From Rhea pennata (taxonomy: Eukaryota > Chordata > Aves > Rheiformes > Rheidae), in NCBI RefSeq assembly GCF_028389875.1, contig NC_084663.1, forward strand, positions 204,445,876 through 204,509,875: a stretch of 64,000 nucleotides of DNA. The letters run 5' to 3'. Below are positions 23,916 to 33,854 of this stretch, piece after piece. Both the position numbers and the translations under genes were made by a program. Below the pieces are notes generated by a model. The model ran no database searches, was not told the origin of the DNA, and saw only the letters and a program-made list of their open reading frames with translations. Position 1 is the stretch's first letter. Every line of letters begins with the position of its first letter.

Positions 23916-26900
23916 AAGTTCCATTTCCTTAGTTATATTCCTACAGGTATAACATGGTAAAAAGTCACACAATTACACAAAAGTATCAGATACAAAATTT
24001 TGATCAGAATCAAATGAAAGAGAGATGTTATTTTGATTTATACTCAATGCCCAGAAGGTCACTGTCCTGTTTCCCACAGAGAGCAAAGCTGGAGCTTCCC
24101 AAGATGGGCCCAGAAACACTTCAGTAAGCAGATGTGGAAGCAGATGTGGTCTCTAGTAATTACAGGTTAGCTTCAACCTAGTCATGTCACTTTAGAGATG
24201 TTCCTATCGTTATTTTGCAAGGATTCAGTCCTTGTCCACAGGCAGCAGAAAGCTTGTGACAACGCCTTGGTTTCAAAAGACCTGCCTTAAGCAGTGGCCC
24301 ATCCTCTATTTAAAGTCATAAAACTCTCAGGTGCAGGTCACTGCATCAGTCTAGGTTTGCACAGCCCCCATAGAAGCATGCAGTGCTCTAGACATTATTT
24401 TTAATCCCAGTCATGAAAATTGTCCGTGCAGGCAGACAGGCACAGCTTTGTATTGTTCAGAGCTGGTTCCACTGGGGAACTTTTGAATTCAGATTGCCCA
24501 GCTCTAGTTCTGCGGGGCCAGATGCCAAGGTATTTGGGCACAAAACGGTCAAGTGAGGTTTTATTCTTTTTTTGTAGGCAGACAATATTTTTATGCCCTG
24601 TCATGGCTGGGAAATCAAAACAGCAATTAGGTTGCATCAGCAGATGTGCTTGCTTTTAGTGATTGTTGGTCTTAACAGCATACAAGCTATATTCTGTTTT
24701 GGACAAAGATCTTTTCATTTCCAAATATAACTTGGGCCTTTAAAGTGCTTCGTCAGCCATCTGAAAAGCTGAGCGGGGGGGTGGCATTCTCTTTCAGCCC
24801 TGCATGCATCTCTCAGCCCAGAAAACTGCAAATGTTTAGCACTTCTGTAAGGTGGTCAGAAAAGGGAGCTTCATTAAGGCAGACGGAGAACAGCCTGAGT
24901 GATCACTCGAAGTCCTACAGAAAAGAACAACAGAGCAGACCCTGTTTTCACCTGGGCACGAAACCAGCCTAGTTTCACCAGGTTTGCGTGCTCCAAGGAG
25001 CCAAGGATGCCAGAGCTCCTCTTCAGTATCCTCATGTGAGCTGGCTAACACTGAAACACCAGGTCAGAGCTAGTCATATAGTCTCTGTAATCAGAGAGGA
25101 GAGATGAGCGTTGCAGTCAGAGTCTGAAGTCAATGGAGAGAAATGGTGACTCATCCGATCCTGGGTGTCTTTAGAGATAAGACAAACCATCTGCTGAAGG
25201 TTCACATCCCTGAAGGCGAGTGGAGGAACAGCTGAAACTAGGCACCTAATGTTAGGTGACCAAAGCTAGTGACACAAATCCCTCTCACTACCTATACAAA
25301 ACAACATCTGCAGCCCTAAGTTGCTGAACGTCCAGCACTCACAAATCCACCTGGCATCAGCAAAACTCCACTTCTGAAAGTCAGGTCTCAGCCATGCCTG
25401 CAACTCCATAGGAATTTTTGCATGTTAGAGCAACTATGGGATTAGGTACAATAATATGCCCAAATTCCACTCAAATTAGCTGAGACACAGCATAAGTGAT
25501 GTTTTTCTCACTAGGTAGGTCTCCTACCTTCTCACAGAGCCAGGAGAGAGATTGTTTTTCTGCTGGCGCAGCTCACTGTTGGCGCAGACACGTGCCAATC
25601 CCAGCACGCAAGGAAGGCAGAACATCCACGCAGCGGCACGATTACAGTACACTACCCTGGAAACACCCTGGAAAGGAATAGGCAGGGAAGGTTCAAGGGT
25701 TGAACATGTAAGAAACTAGGGCCCCATTTCCAGCACAGCCTCTTTGGTATCAATAGAATATTAATAGATTTTAATAGAATATATCACAATAGCACAATCT
25801 GGTCATCTTCATGTTGTCTCCAGGCTGCCTGCAACGTGAAAAGCTTCATCCCTCCATCTTAGGTGGGTTTATTTTACAAACTGGTGTTTCTAATAATGTT
25901 TGAAACTAAAACCAAGCCCTTATTTTTACATACTGCTTCCATTACATTCACTTTGTTGTTTTTTTTCCTCTTTTCTGGTATGCGCATGACAGTATGTTCT
26001 TACGAAGATCAACTTGTGGGAACTGAATCATTTACTGGACACTACTAGAACACTGGCACTAGGGTCTGAATCAAAGCAAGTGAAAGACACCTGAAAGTTT
26101 TCTGTTTTCTACTGACTTCAAAAGAATGACCTATATTCTCTAAATGTAAGGAAATAAAAAAAATAAATAAATAAAAAAGAAAAGCAGATTTTGGGCCTTG
26201 CAGCTTTGGCGCTAGCCCATCAGTCAGTCACTGTAGCTGAAGCACCAGCTACACTGTGAATGTGGGACAAGCTGGAGAAAGACTTCAAGAGTGCTGCAAG
26301 TGCAGGAACTTTTCTACATGAAATTATGAGGGCCCTGAGCTATGGTTTATGGAGTGACTCTGACAGAACTGCACTCACTTCACTGAAAACCCAAAAGGTC
26401 CCTGGAGCTTTCTCTCCAATGTGTCCCTTGTGGGGAAATTTCATTAGATGCAATTTAAGAGGTATCAATTTCTTGCCTACCATCACTTGTCTGTATAAAT
26501 AATTAGTATTGTTGACAAAGGGATGTTCCGGGATCCCGAAAGGATGGGAACTAGCATTAAGAGCTGGAAATGGGTGGACAGATTTGAGACCCTTTGAAAG
26601 AAAACAGCGTTGCGTTTTCCACACGAGCTGCTTGGAGCTTTTCATTTCGGTGCCTGGGAACGGCGGGTGCTGGAGAACTCCCACGAAGTGCAGAGTCTTG
26701 GCTTCCCTCCTCTTCCTCCTGAGCTGAGGGCAGTCAGGCTGGGCTCAGACGGTAGGTTGATTATCTTTGACTCCTTATTGAGGATTTCAAGTGTAGAGTC
26801 TCTTCTAGATACACAAAAGTTTTGGACTCATTGCTATTCACCCCAGGTTCTTGCGCTATGTGTTTCTACTACTGTGCAGGTGTATGCGTTGTGTGTGTGT

Positions 26901-28224
26901 GTGCACGCGCATGTGGGAGTTTCCTCCTCAGCACAGTGGGGATCTCCACCTATTAAAACACATACTGATCATCTCTGCTTTACCAGCCTGTACATCCTCC
27001 TCGTTGAAGCAGGGCCACCAAGGCATTACGTGGCTACCAAAACACTCTCCCCTGCAGTGCAGGTCCTCCATTCTCCTGCCTGTACCAAAAGAAGGCTCTT
27101 ATCAGTACCATGACCCGCGTTACCCCCGCGAGCTGGATCCGTTTCTGGTGAGTGGCTAACAATGATGGACTCACGTATCTGCACTGACTGAGCTAGAGAG
27201 ACTGAACAGTTTCTCCCATGATAAATCCTCAAGCTTGGACTCATCCTGTACAAGCTACACACCTAAATTATGCACCCTTCACTCTCTGGCTTGTCAGTGG
27301 ACAACTTTAGGAGTTTCCAGTGGTGCTTCAGATGTCAAATGAGCTGAATCACCTTTTGGAAAGGCCCATCTGTGCTGCAGGGTTCACTGCAAAGAGAGTT
27401 CAAGATGTCTGTGGTCCTAACCTGGACTCCCCCACTCCATGCATAACTTAGGTGAGCTGAATCCTGTCCAAGAGCTGTCCTGGAGGCTGTGCAAACACGT
27501 GCAGAACTCCCGCGAGGAGCAAGTTTGTTCCCTCACTTACCTGGTGAAAATGTTAAAATGGGCCAAGGAATTTAGCACAAGAATGACTAGGTGGACTGGG
27601 AAAAGAGACGAACGTTGAGTGCCAAGCAGAAGTTCTCAACGCAGTTGCATTTTGAACAAGTGGCAAAATGAGAGCATGCACTGGAAAGCGAGAATCAGCT
27701 TGCTTTTTTAAAAGAAAGCTTGAGCCTTTTATACCTTTTTTTAATTCACTTTTGAATTAGGTTACACTTTTTTTCTTTTTCCTATCTCATTCTTATGCGA
27801 TGGACAAACATAGCAAGAACAGCAGGGGAAGCGCCGTCTTCTGGGCTTCAGAAACTCTGGGGTCCTTCCGAAAAGTCGCCTGTTCTGGGATGATGCACTG
27901 CATTGGTTTTTCACTTAAAGGTACATTGTTAGGCAAGCTTGAAAAGGCAAGCACTAGAAGCTCACACTTTCAAAGGGAAATAATAAAGCACTGAGGTGGT
28001 GTTATTTTGGATGCACTAATCACTATTTTTAACATTTGGTGTTAGCAGCGTGGAAGTAATATAGAAAGAACACAAATGCCATACACAGAGCAGTAAAATT
28101 AGCAGACAGGCACAAGGTCCTGCTGCACAGGCACTAGGCAAACAAACACCTCATTACCACGTTTTAGCAGTATGGAAATGTAGCTGATTTGCCAGGCGTT
28201 GCATAACACGCCTATTTTGCTTTC
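23916..28224. other. Non-coding stretch upstream of the first CpG island
   Basis: Holds an (AAAT)n-like run at about 26,152-26,178, a (GT)n run at 26,889-26,902, and the longest chance frame outside the islands (26,610-27,113, 167 codons, + strand). That frame spans a (GT)n run and has no known domain. No exon is supportable. Confidence 0.4.
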
Positions 28225-28327
28225 AAAAAAGGAAAAAGAAAAAGAAAAAAAAAAGAAAAAGAAAAAGAAAGAAGAAAAAAGAAAAAAGAAAAAAGAAAAA
28301 GAAAGAAAAAAGAAAAAGAAAAAGGAA
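28225..28327 (+). repeat. 103-bp uninterrupted purine tract, (GAAAA)n-like
   Basis: Every base from 28,225 to 28,327 is A or G, built from irregular AAAG, AAAAG and AAAAAG units. It ends exactly where the CpG island begins. Tracts of this kind can form triplex (H-DNA) or exclude nucleosomes; that is inference here. It yields lysine- or phenylalanine-rich chance frames on the two strands. Confidence 0.9.
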
Positions 28328-28680
28328 CGCAAGCGCAATGCCGCGGCTCGAACTCAGCGCCGGCTTTGTCCCGGCTGTGGGGCCAAACCCGCGCCGCCCC
28401 CACGCGCGCGCCCCGCCGCGCGTGTCCCGGCCGCGGCGCGCACGCGCGGGGGCAGCGCGGGGAGCCCCCTCCCGCCGGCGCCAAAGCCCCGCTCCCGCCG
28501 CCCCGGCTCGGCTCCGATTGGCCCCTCGCCGCCCCCGCTGACGTCACCCTGTTGCTGGGTGGAAAACTTGCGGCGCGGCGCGGCGCTGCCGTTGCGCCGC
28601 GGAGCCGCCGGGCCGCGGCGTGGAGGGCGCGGGGCGCTGTGGTGCTCGTATATCACCTCTGTCGCCCAGCCCCCTCTCAC
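28328..28680. promoter_or_regulatory. CpG island, probable promoter
   Basis: About 350 bp with very high G+C and dense CpG, bounded sharply by AT-rich DNA. It contains an inverted CCAAT box, a full cAMP-response element and, further right, TATA-like sequences (TATATC at 28,649-28,654 and an AT-repeat at 28,690-28,703). The direction of transcription is not settled: the TATA-like sequences would suit a + strand start near 28,680-28,730, but I find no convincing coding exon or splice donor on either side. It could start a gene with a non-coding first exon, a long non-coding RNA, or act in both directions. The many frames of about 67-172 codons here are artefacts of base composition. Confidence 0.7.
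28517..28546. promoter_or_regulatory. Inverted CCAAT box plus full CRE (TGACGTCA)
   Basis: ATTGG at 28,517-28,521 (NF-Y type, inverted) and the palindromic CRE TGACGTCA at 28,539-28,546 lie about 22 bp apart, roughly two helical turns. CREB/ATF proteins bind full CREs best, and spacing to NF-Y of this order is typical of active promoters. Seen: both motifs. Inferred: cAMP or ATF responsiveness. Confidence 0.65.
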
Positions 28681-29049
28681 CCCCTCAAAAATATATATAT
28701 ATAGCAGGAAGCGCTGAAAAGCTGCTTTTGTAAATCAGTTTTCTCTCCCCGCCCGAAATTACAAACGGGGCAGCTGCCTCCAGGGAGTTAAGGGACTGCG
28801 AATGAGGAAATAGGGCTTTTTCTGGGCTTTCTTTGTTGGTTCTGCCATTGGCCTGTTACAGTATGTGATTCCTGCCTCTCAAACGGGGATAAGGAGCCAT
28901 TATCTTGCTAGTAACAGTGCGCATCGTCCTTCAACCCCCTCCTCAGCGCAGGGCACGGCGGGTGAATCGGGTGTCCTCCGCCAGGCGAGAGCAGGGCAAT
29001 GGGCCAGGAGGCCTCTTACCATTCCCGTCAATAAACTGCAAAAGTGGGT
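28681..29049. other. Downstream flank of the first CpG island
   Basis: If transcription runs rightwards this would be the first exon and the start of its intron. I see no strong donor or Kozak start that decides it. Chance frames of 100-118 codons start at 28,865 and 28,905. Confidence 0.35.
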
Positions 29050-29140
29050 TCATCCTGTCACTCCCTCTGAGAATTCGGAGCAAAGTGACTTGCCCAAGGT
29101 CATGTCAGAAACCTGTGGTGAAGTCCAGCCTGATGCCAGA
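29050..29140 (-). mobile_element. MIR-like ancient SINE fragment
   Basis: AAAGTGACTTGCCCAAGGTC followed by ATGTCAGAAACCTGTGGTG matches the reverse complement of the MIR segment that reads CTTGCCCAAGGTCACACAGC in consensus. The downstream part (GATGCCAGATTTCTTACAG) fits the decayed remainder. On the minus strand; boundaries approximate. Confidence 0.65.
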
Positions 29141-29657
29141 TTTCTTACAGTCGCGAGGAGAGATGAGTCTCTCCCTTCCTGTCACCCTTCCCATCCTACC
29201 CATCTGAGGAAGACTCCCTGAGACTGCAGCAGTGGAAAGTTTTTTGCTACCTTAGAAGTAACTTGCCCAATTCAACCTTGGTTCAAGCAAGCTGGACCAC
29301 TCACTTCAGCTGCTCTGCATTCAATTCATCTCACTTTTTTTGCGAGTTGCACAGTTTGTCTGATGTTGGCCCTCGTAAGGGGGCCGGCAGATGCACCCGG
29401 CAGCTCTCCACACTGCAGCCCCGCACTTTGCAGAGAGCATCCTCGTAATGCTGGGGGGGGGAGTTTGATCTCGGCATCAGACCTCACCATGCTGCTGTTC
29501 CCCATGCAAGCTTTTACATGCAATAACAAATAAAACACTGCTTGAACCTTAAATAAAGCAAAACTCAAACCAATACATTGATTTTCCACAAAAGCAGAGA
29601 CAGCAGCGGATTGAATACGGATTGCTAGAGAGACATATGGCTCAGCTGACAGCTAGT

Positions 29658-29688
29658 GAAACACTTTAGCACATGCTTAACTTGAGAT
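29658..29688 (-). repeat. Ancient repeat core, copy 2 of 3 (inverted)
   Basis: ACACTTTAGCACATGCTTAA followed by CTTGAG reads in reverse complement as a CAAGTTAAGCATGTGC...AAAGTGT core, the same as at 17,982 and 39,997. Confidence 0.5.
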
Positions 29689-31367
29689 GGGAGCCAAAGC
29701 TTGGTTGAACTTGCGGTGATACTGGGGAAACACAGCCTGGCACGAAACGGCAGGCAGGACAGCGGCGTGGGGCGCCTCGCGCCAGGCAGCGGTGCAGCAC
29801 AGGCGGTGGCGTGTGAGGCTCAAGGGATGCGATTCGCTGCTCGGGTCAAACCCTGCTTGTCCGACTGGGAGGAGGGAACTGTCCCAGGCGCCAAAATGTC
29901 TGTGACTCTGCTTAGATCATACTTATTATGTTTTTCTGAATACAGATCTACGTAAGTAGAAAGAAACCATTCATCTCAGCTAGGAGGACTGGCAGCCTTT
30001 GGAGTCACCCTGTCCACTGATACCCGACCACCTTATTTTTTGCCCTCTCTTTGATTTCTGCCGTCCTCCCCCACCAGCGCTATTCCCATGGCATCCCCTA
30101 CATGAAATGGCCTTTTGTTCATAGGTGCCTGAAGCTTATGTGCTGCTTTGACTAACTGCTTCATTTCATGCTGACACCCAAACTGCTGGTTTCATCTTCC
30201 TGGTAGTGATTGTCTCTGGTGACGTTTCAGTATCGCTGTTTCTTATCTGTGGTTTCAGAGTCCTATTTTCACCAGCCAGAAGCCAGACCCCTTGCACTTG
30301 CCTGACCTCTGCAATTACTGACTGGACGCTTGTTCCAAAACACTTTAGCCTCTGGCCATGGGATAACTTTCTAGCAGCGGCCATATTGATAAGCCATATA
30401 AGACCCAGTGACAGCACTTAATTTGTTTTAAATGTCTAGCTCTTACTAAAATTTCATTCAAATTCACTGCTGCGATCTCACTTGCTGTGAAGTACAGTTT
30501 CGATTGCAGTGTCATTTGAATACTGCCTGTGACGGAAGTGGCAGCCTGTCCTCATCTCTGGAGGTTCTACTTATTTTCTACCCTTTTTGCTTCTTAATCT
30601 AAAAGAAAAGGCTCTAGTCAGTCTGGACTGCAAGTCTCTAGTGGAGCTTCATGGACAACAGGCTTAACAGAAGTGCAAAGGAAAGCATTAAATACAGCTT
30701 TTCAGGGCTATGTCGCCTCCAGTGCATCTAGGCAAGAGCTTACGCAAGTTGCTTGGTGCTAATTGGGATATTCCACTAGATGCATGTCACCTTTGGTTTT
30801 CATTATACCATGAACATCTGTCTAACTTCAGCCAGCACCTTTTAATAGCTCTTTAGCAATTCCTACACATCTGCTGATGCTTTCAGTGGTCTATGGAGAC
30901 TGCAGCATGCATTTCTACCATCCTCTTGAAAGCTGAAGAGCAAAATGTGTTAGTACTTCCACAACAGATTGAATAGAAATGAATGCAAGCCTGCCCCATA
31001 TCTGAAATGCTGTTGCACCAAGCAGGTCCATCTTTGATTTCAGCTATCGCATCAGTCACAATGCTTGGAAACCTGCACTGGAAACCCAGATCACATCACA
31101 GCTGTGTTGTGCGTCCAAAATGTGCTCCAGTGCAAATATGGACTTTGCAGTTGAGTGAAGAACCCAAATGTCAATGTCCAGTTGCAACACCCTTGGGAAG
31201 CCTGGCATCAGAGTACTGAAGTACCTTATCCCCAACCCACAAGGAATTTAGCAGCAATCAGGGAACATACTTAAGATAAGCCACTAGCCCAGAACCGTGG
31301 CTAAAAATTATTTGTCTTCCAATGGTCTCTTTCCTATGCAGCTCTTTATTCTCCTGGGGAAGGCTAA
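29689..31367. other. Non-coding stretch with a GC-rich pocket
   Basis: A CpG-rich pocket lies at about 29,740-29,895 inside an 84-codon + strand frame (29,701-29,955). The peptide shows no known domain and no convincing splice pair bounds it. The remainder is AT-rich and unremarkable. Confidence 0.35.
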
Positions 31368-31500
31368 CTGATGGCACATCTACATCATGCAGTAGGTGAG
31401 AGGATGAAGCTGCTGCCCTGGAGCTGCAACAGAATAGCCTTGCAGCACAGTGCTCAGGGAAGCTAGCTAGCTCTGCTAATGCATCAGCATTAGTCCATCA
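31368..31500. repeat. Possible ancient interspersed repeat
   Basis: Starts GATGGCACATCTACATCATG and continues with CTG/CAG-rich pieces. It resembles the opening of the segment at 6,711, but too little is preserved to be sure. Confidence 0.25.
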
Positions 31501-33743
31501 GCAACAACCACCTGTGCTGTATGTTAAGTGCAAGTTCCAGAAAAAACAAGCTTGGAGGTCTGGGCACCGTGCTCTAGCACTGGGCACGAGCAGGCCATGT
31601 CCCACCCATGCCAAGAAGTGTTCTTCTCTTTTGATAGCACTTCAGCTTTCAGGAATGGATGAAAGCATGGTACTGAGGGGGAGGCAAAATCTCTAGCTTG
31701 GCTTTTCCCCTGTGCTAACCAGAGTGGCATGCTAATGAGATGGCTAATGTCCCAGTGGTCCTTTCACTTCTCCTAGGAAATCCTGACTTGACTAATCACT
31801 TTAGCATGAACTGCAGGAAAGTGTTGATAGCAGAAAAAAATGAGATCACACTAAAACTCACACAGCCTTTCTTGGGCAGAAGAATAAAAAATATTTCAAT
31901 CAGTAACTTGGATAACTTCAGATACTTTGCTCATGGTATGTTGAGCTTATTCCCAACCTGTTGATGTTTTTATCAAGAGCTGTGCAGTCACATTGGTTTT
32001 GTCTTCAGTTTCATAATTTTTCTGGTTTACTTTCTCTGCAGCTAATCAAATGGTAGACATTGTTCTTTGATAACTTCAGAGATAGCTGCTTTTTCTGGCC
32101 TTTTATTTTCACCATTCAGCACCTTTCTTGAATGGATCTCCAAAGGCTTCAGGAAGCACAAGTCTAAAAAGCTCTGAAAGGCTATATTCTGAAGCAGAGA
32201 GGGGTCTAATTCTCCAGTGCCTCATGCTGTCTTTTATTACTACATGAAGTGCATAAAGACCCCCAAAGCAATTCCTTGGGTGGGAAAGGAGACTCTGATT
32301 TGATAGAATTGTCTGTCGTGGTCGAGTTTCATGATGAAGTTAGGTGCCAGTGAGCATTGTGTCTCCAGAGAATAAATCTCTTGCCAAAGATCACACAAGA
32401 AGACCCAGAAAAAAAAGCTGTCCCAGCCCCCTGCTGCCTTGTTTTCAAATCTGAGCCTCAGCACAAAGAGTCAGTGAAGAGACTGTGGTTAGTATCAGTG
32501 GGCTTTGGAAAACGATTATATTTTTAGCACTGTCAAGTCTAATTGCTGCCAAGATACCCACCCAGGACAGGTGTCTTCGTAACAGCTGGCCAGCAGCCCT
32601 TTCCCTTTTTGAATAATTTGTTACTTCCATTGTCCTGGTGGGCAGAAGGAAAACATGCTCGAGAATGAATATCCCTGGAATTTTTTTAAGCAGATGCCAA
32701 CTATTTTATCCAGTAATTTTTAGATCAAACGTCAGCCTCTCTGCTTTGCGCAGACAGCTGTAGCTCTCTGAACCCAAAGACATGATTTATTTACTTGTGC
32801 CCCTCTCTCCCAGCTGTAGCCAAACAGTGTGATGATGCTTTAACAACAGCTGCACGTGGCAGCTCAAAACACAACCATTGAAATTACCTGGCATGCTTGC
32901 AAGTCATTCATCCTGCTGACAAACAGTTACCAGCCACTTTCTTCTCCTGCTCCCCCCCTAGTTTAGTCACATTGCAGACGCTGCTTATAAACCACATCCT
33001 TCTGTTGCAGTATGACTTGCACCCACTGCTTATGACACGCTTGCCGATTAAGTGCGTGCATGCGCTGTTTTATTGTGAGGAGAAGTCACTGCTGAGGTTA
33101 GAAGAATCCCGACCCACACAGAGGAGGCTTTGCCCAGTGGCTAAATGAGCAGCATCACTTGGTCAAGGCATGAGAAGTCCTTGTGCCTGTATCAGACACT
33201 GCCCTTGTCACACAGCAGACTTTGTGGCACCCTTTCTCCAGTGCTTTTGGCTGACGTATTGCTCGATATCACATCACTGCTACTATACTTTATGGGAATC
33301 TAAATACCCTGCCAGGGAAGTAAGAGTGGGGAATTCAGTTTTTGTAAATAGACTAGGAAGAAGCAAATTTCTCTGCCTACCGACAAGAACATGCCTGCAA
33401 ATAGCCTTCATGTAAACATAATTACATATTGCAGAATGACATCAAGCATGATTACTGCCAGCCATCTCTCCCAGAAACTCAATAGATGTTGATATTTATA
33501 TACAGACTTCAAGGTTTAGCATTCTTCAGCAGAAATATACATTTATTAATACTGTAATAGATTGGGTCTTACTGACTCTTACTGAGTTTTATTTCACTCA
33601 CAGATAATTTTATTTTTGAATGTCATACTTGAAATAAGTTAAATCAAGAGTGAATAATTTTTGTACCAAACAAGTAATATGCTTAAGGCTACATTCAGCA
33701 GTATTTTTCTTATTTCATTTGATCAAAGTTATATTTAAGCACA
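31501..33743. other. Non-coding stretch
   Basis: AT-rich, with only short chance frames. Around 32,380-32,400 the piece CTCTTGCCAAAGATCACACA faintly resembles the MIR core; too weak to annotate separately. Confidence 0.4.
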
Positions 33744-33854
33744 GGGCTACATTCTGTTCAGCAGTACCTTAGTGTTAATGATATGTGGCTCCAGTGATCA
33801 CAGTGGAATGGCTCTGAGCATATGCCGGCAAAAGAGCGAGCAGGAATTTGGCCC
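33744..33854. repeat. Decayed fold-back (inverted-end) repeat
   Basis: The left end GGGCTACATTCTG and the right end GGAATTTGGCCC are imperfect inverted repeats of one another (GGGCCAAATTCC against GGGCTACATTCTG). The centre contains opposed CTCCAGTGATCACAGTGGAATG-like arms. The pattern resembles an old palindromic repeat seen in reptile and bird genomes, in which GAGTTAC/GTAACTC arms flank a short centre. I cannot name the family; it may be a MITE-like DNA transposon remnant. A second piece with a GGAGTTATGCCAGG core lies just to the right (33,879-33,911). Confidence 0.45.

Noticed and set aside
26610..27113. 167-codon + strand frame, the longest outside the islands
   Set aside because: It runs through a (GT)n stretch, shows no domain, has opposite-strand frames of similar length nearby, and lacks exon boundaries.
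28199..28717. Frames up to 172 codons across the purine tract and first CpG island
   Set aside because: The lysine-rich start is the purine tract read as protein and the rest is GC-rich island. No splice or Kozak support.
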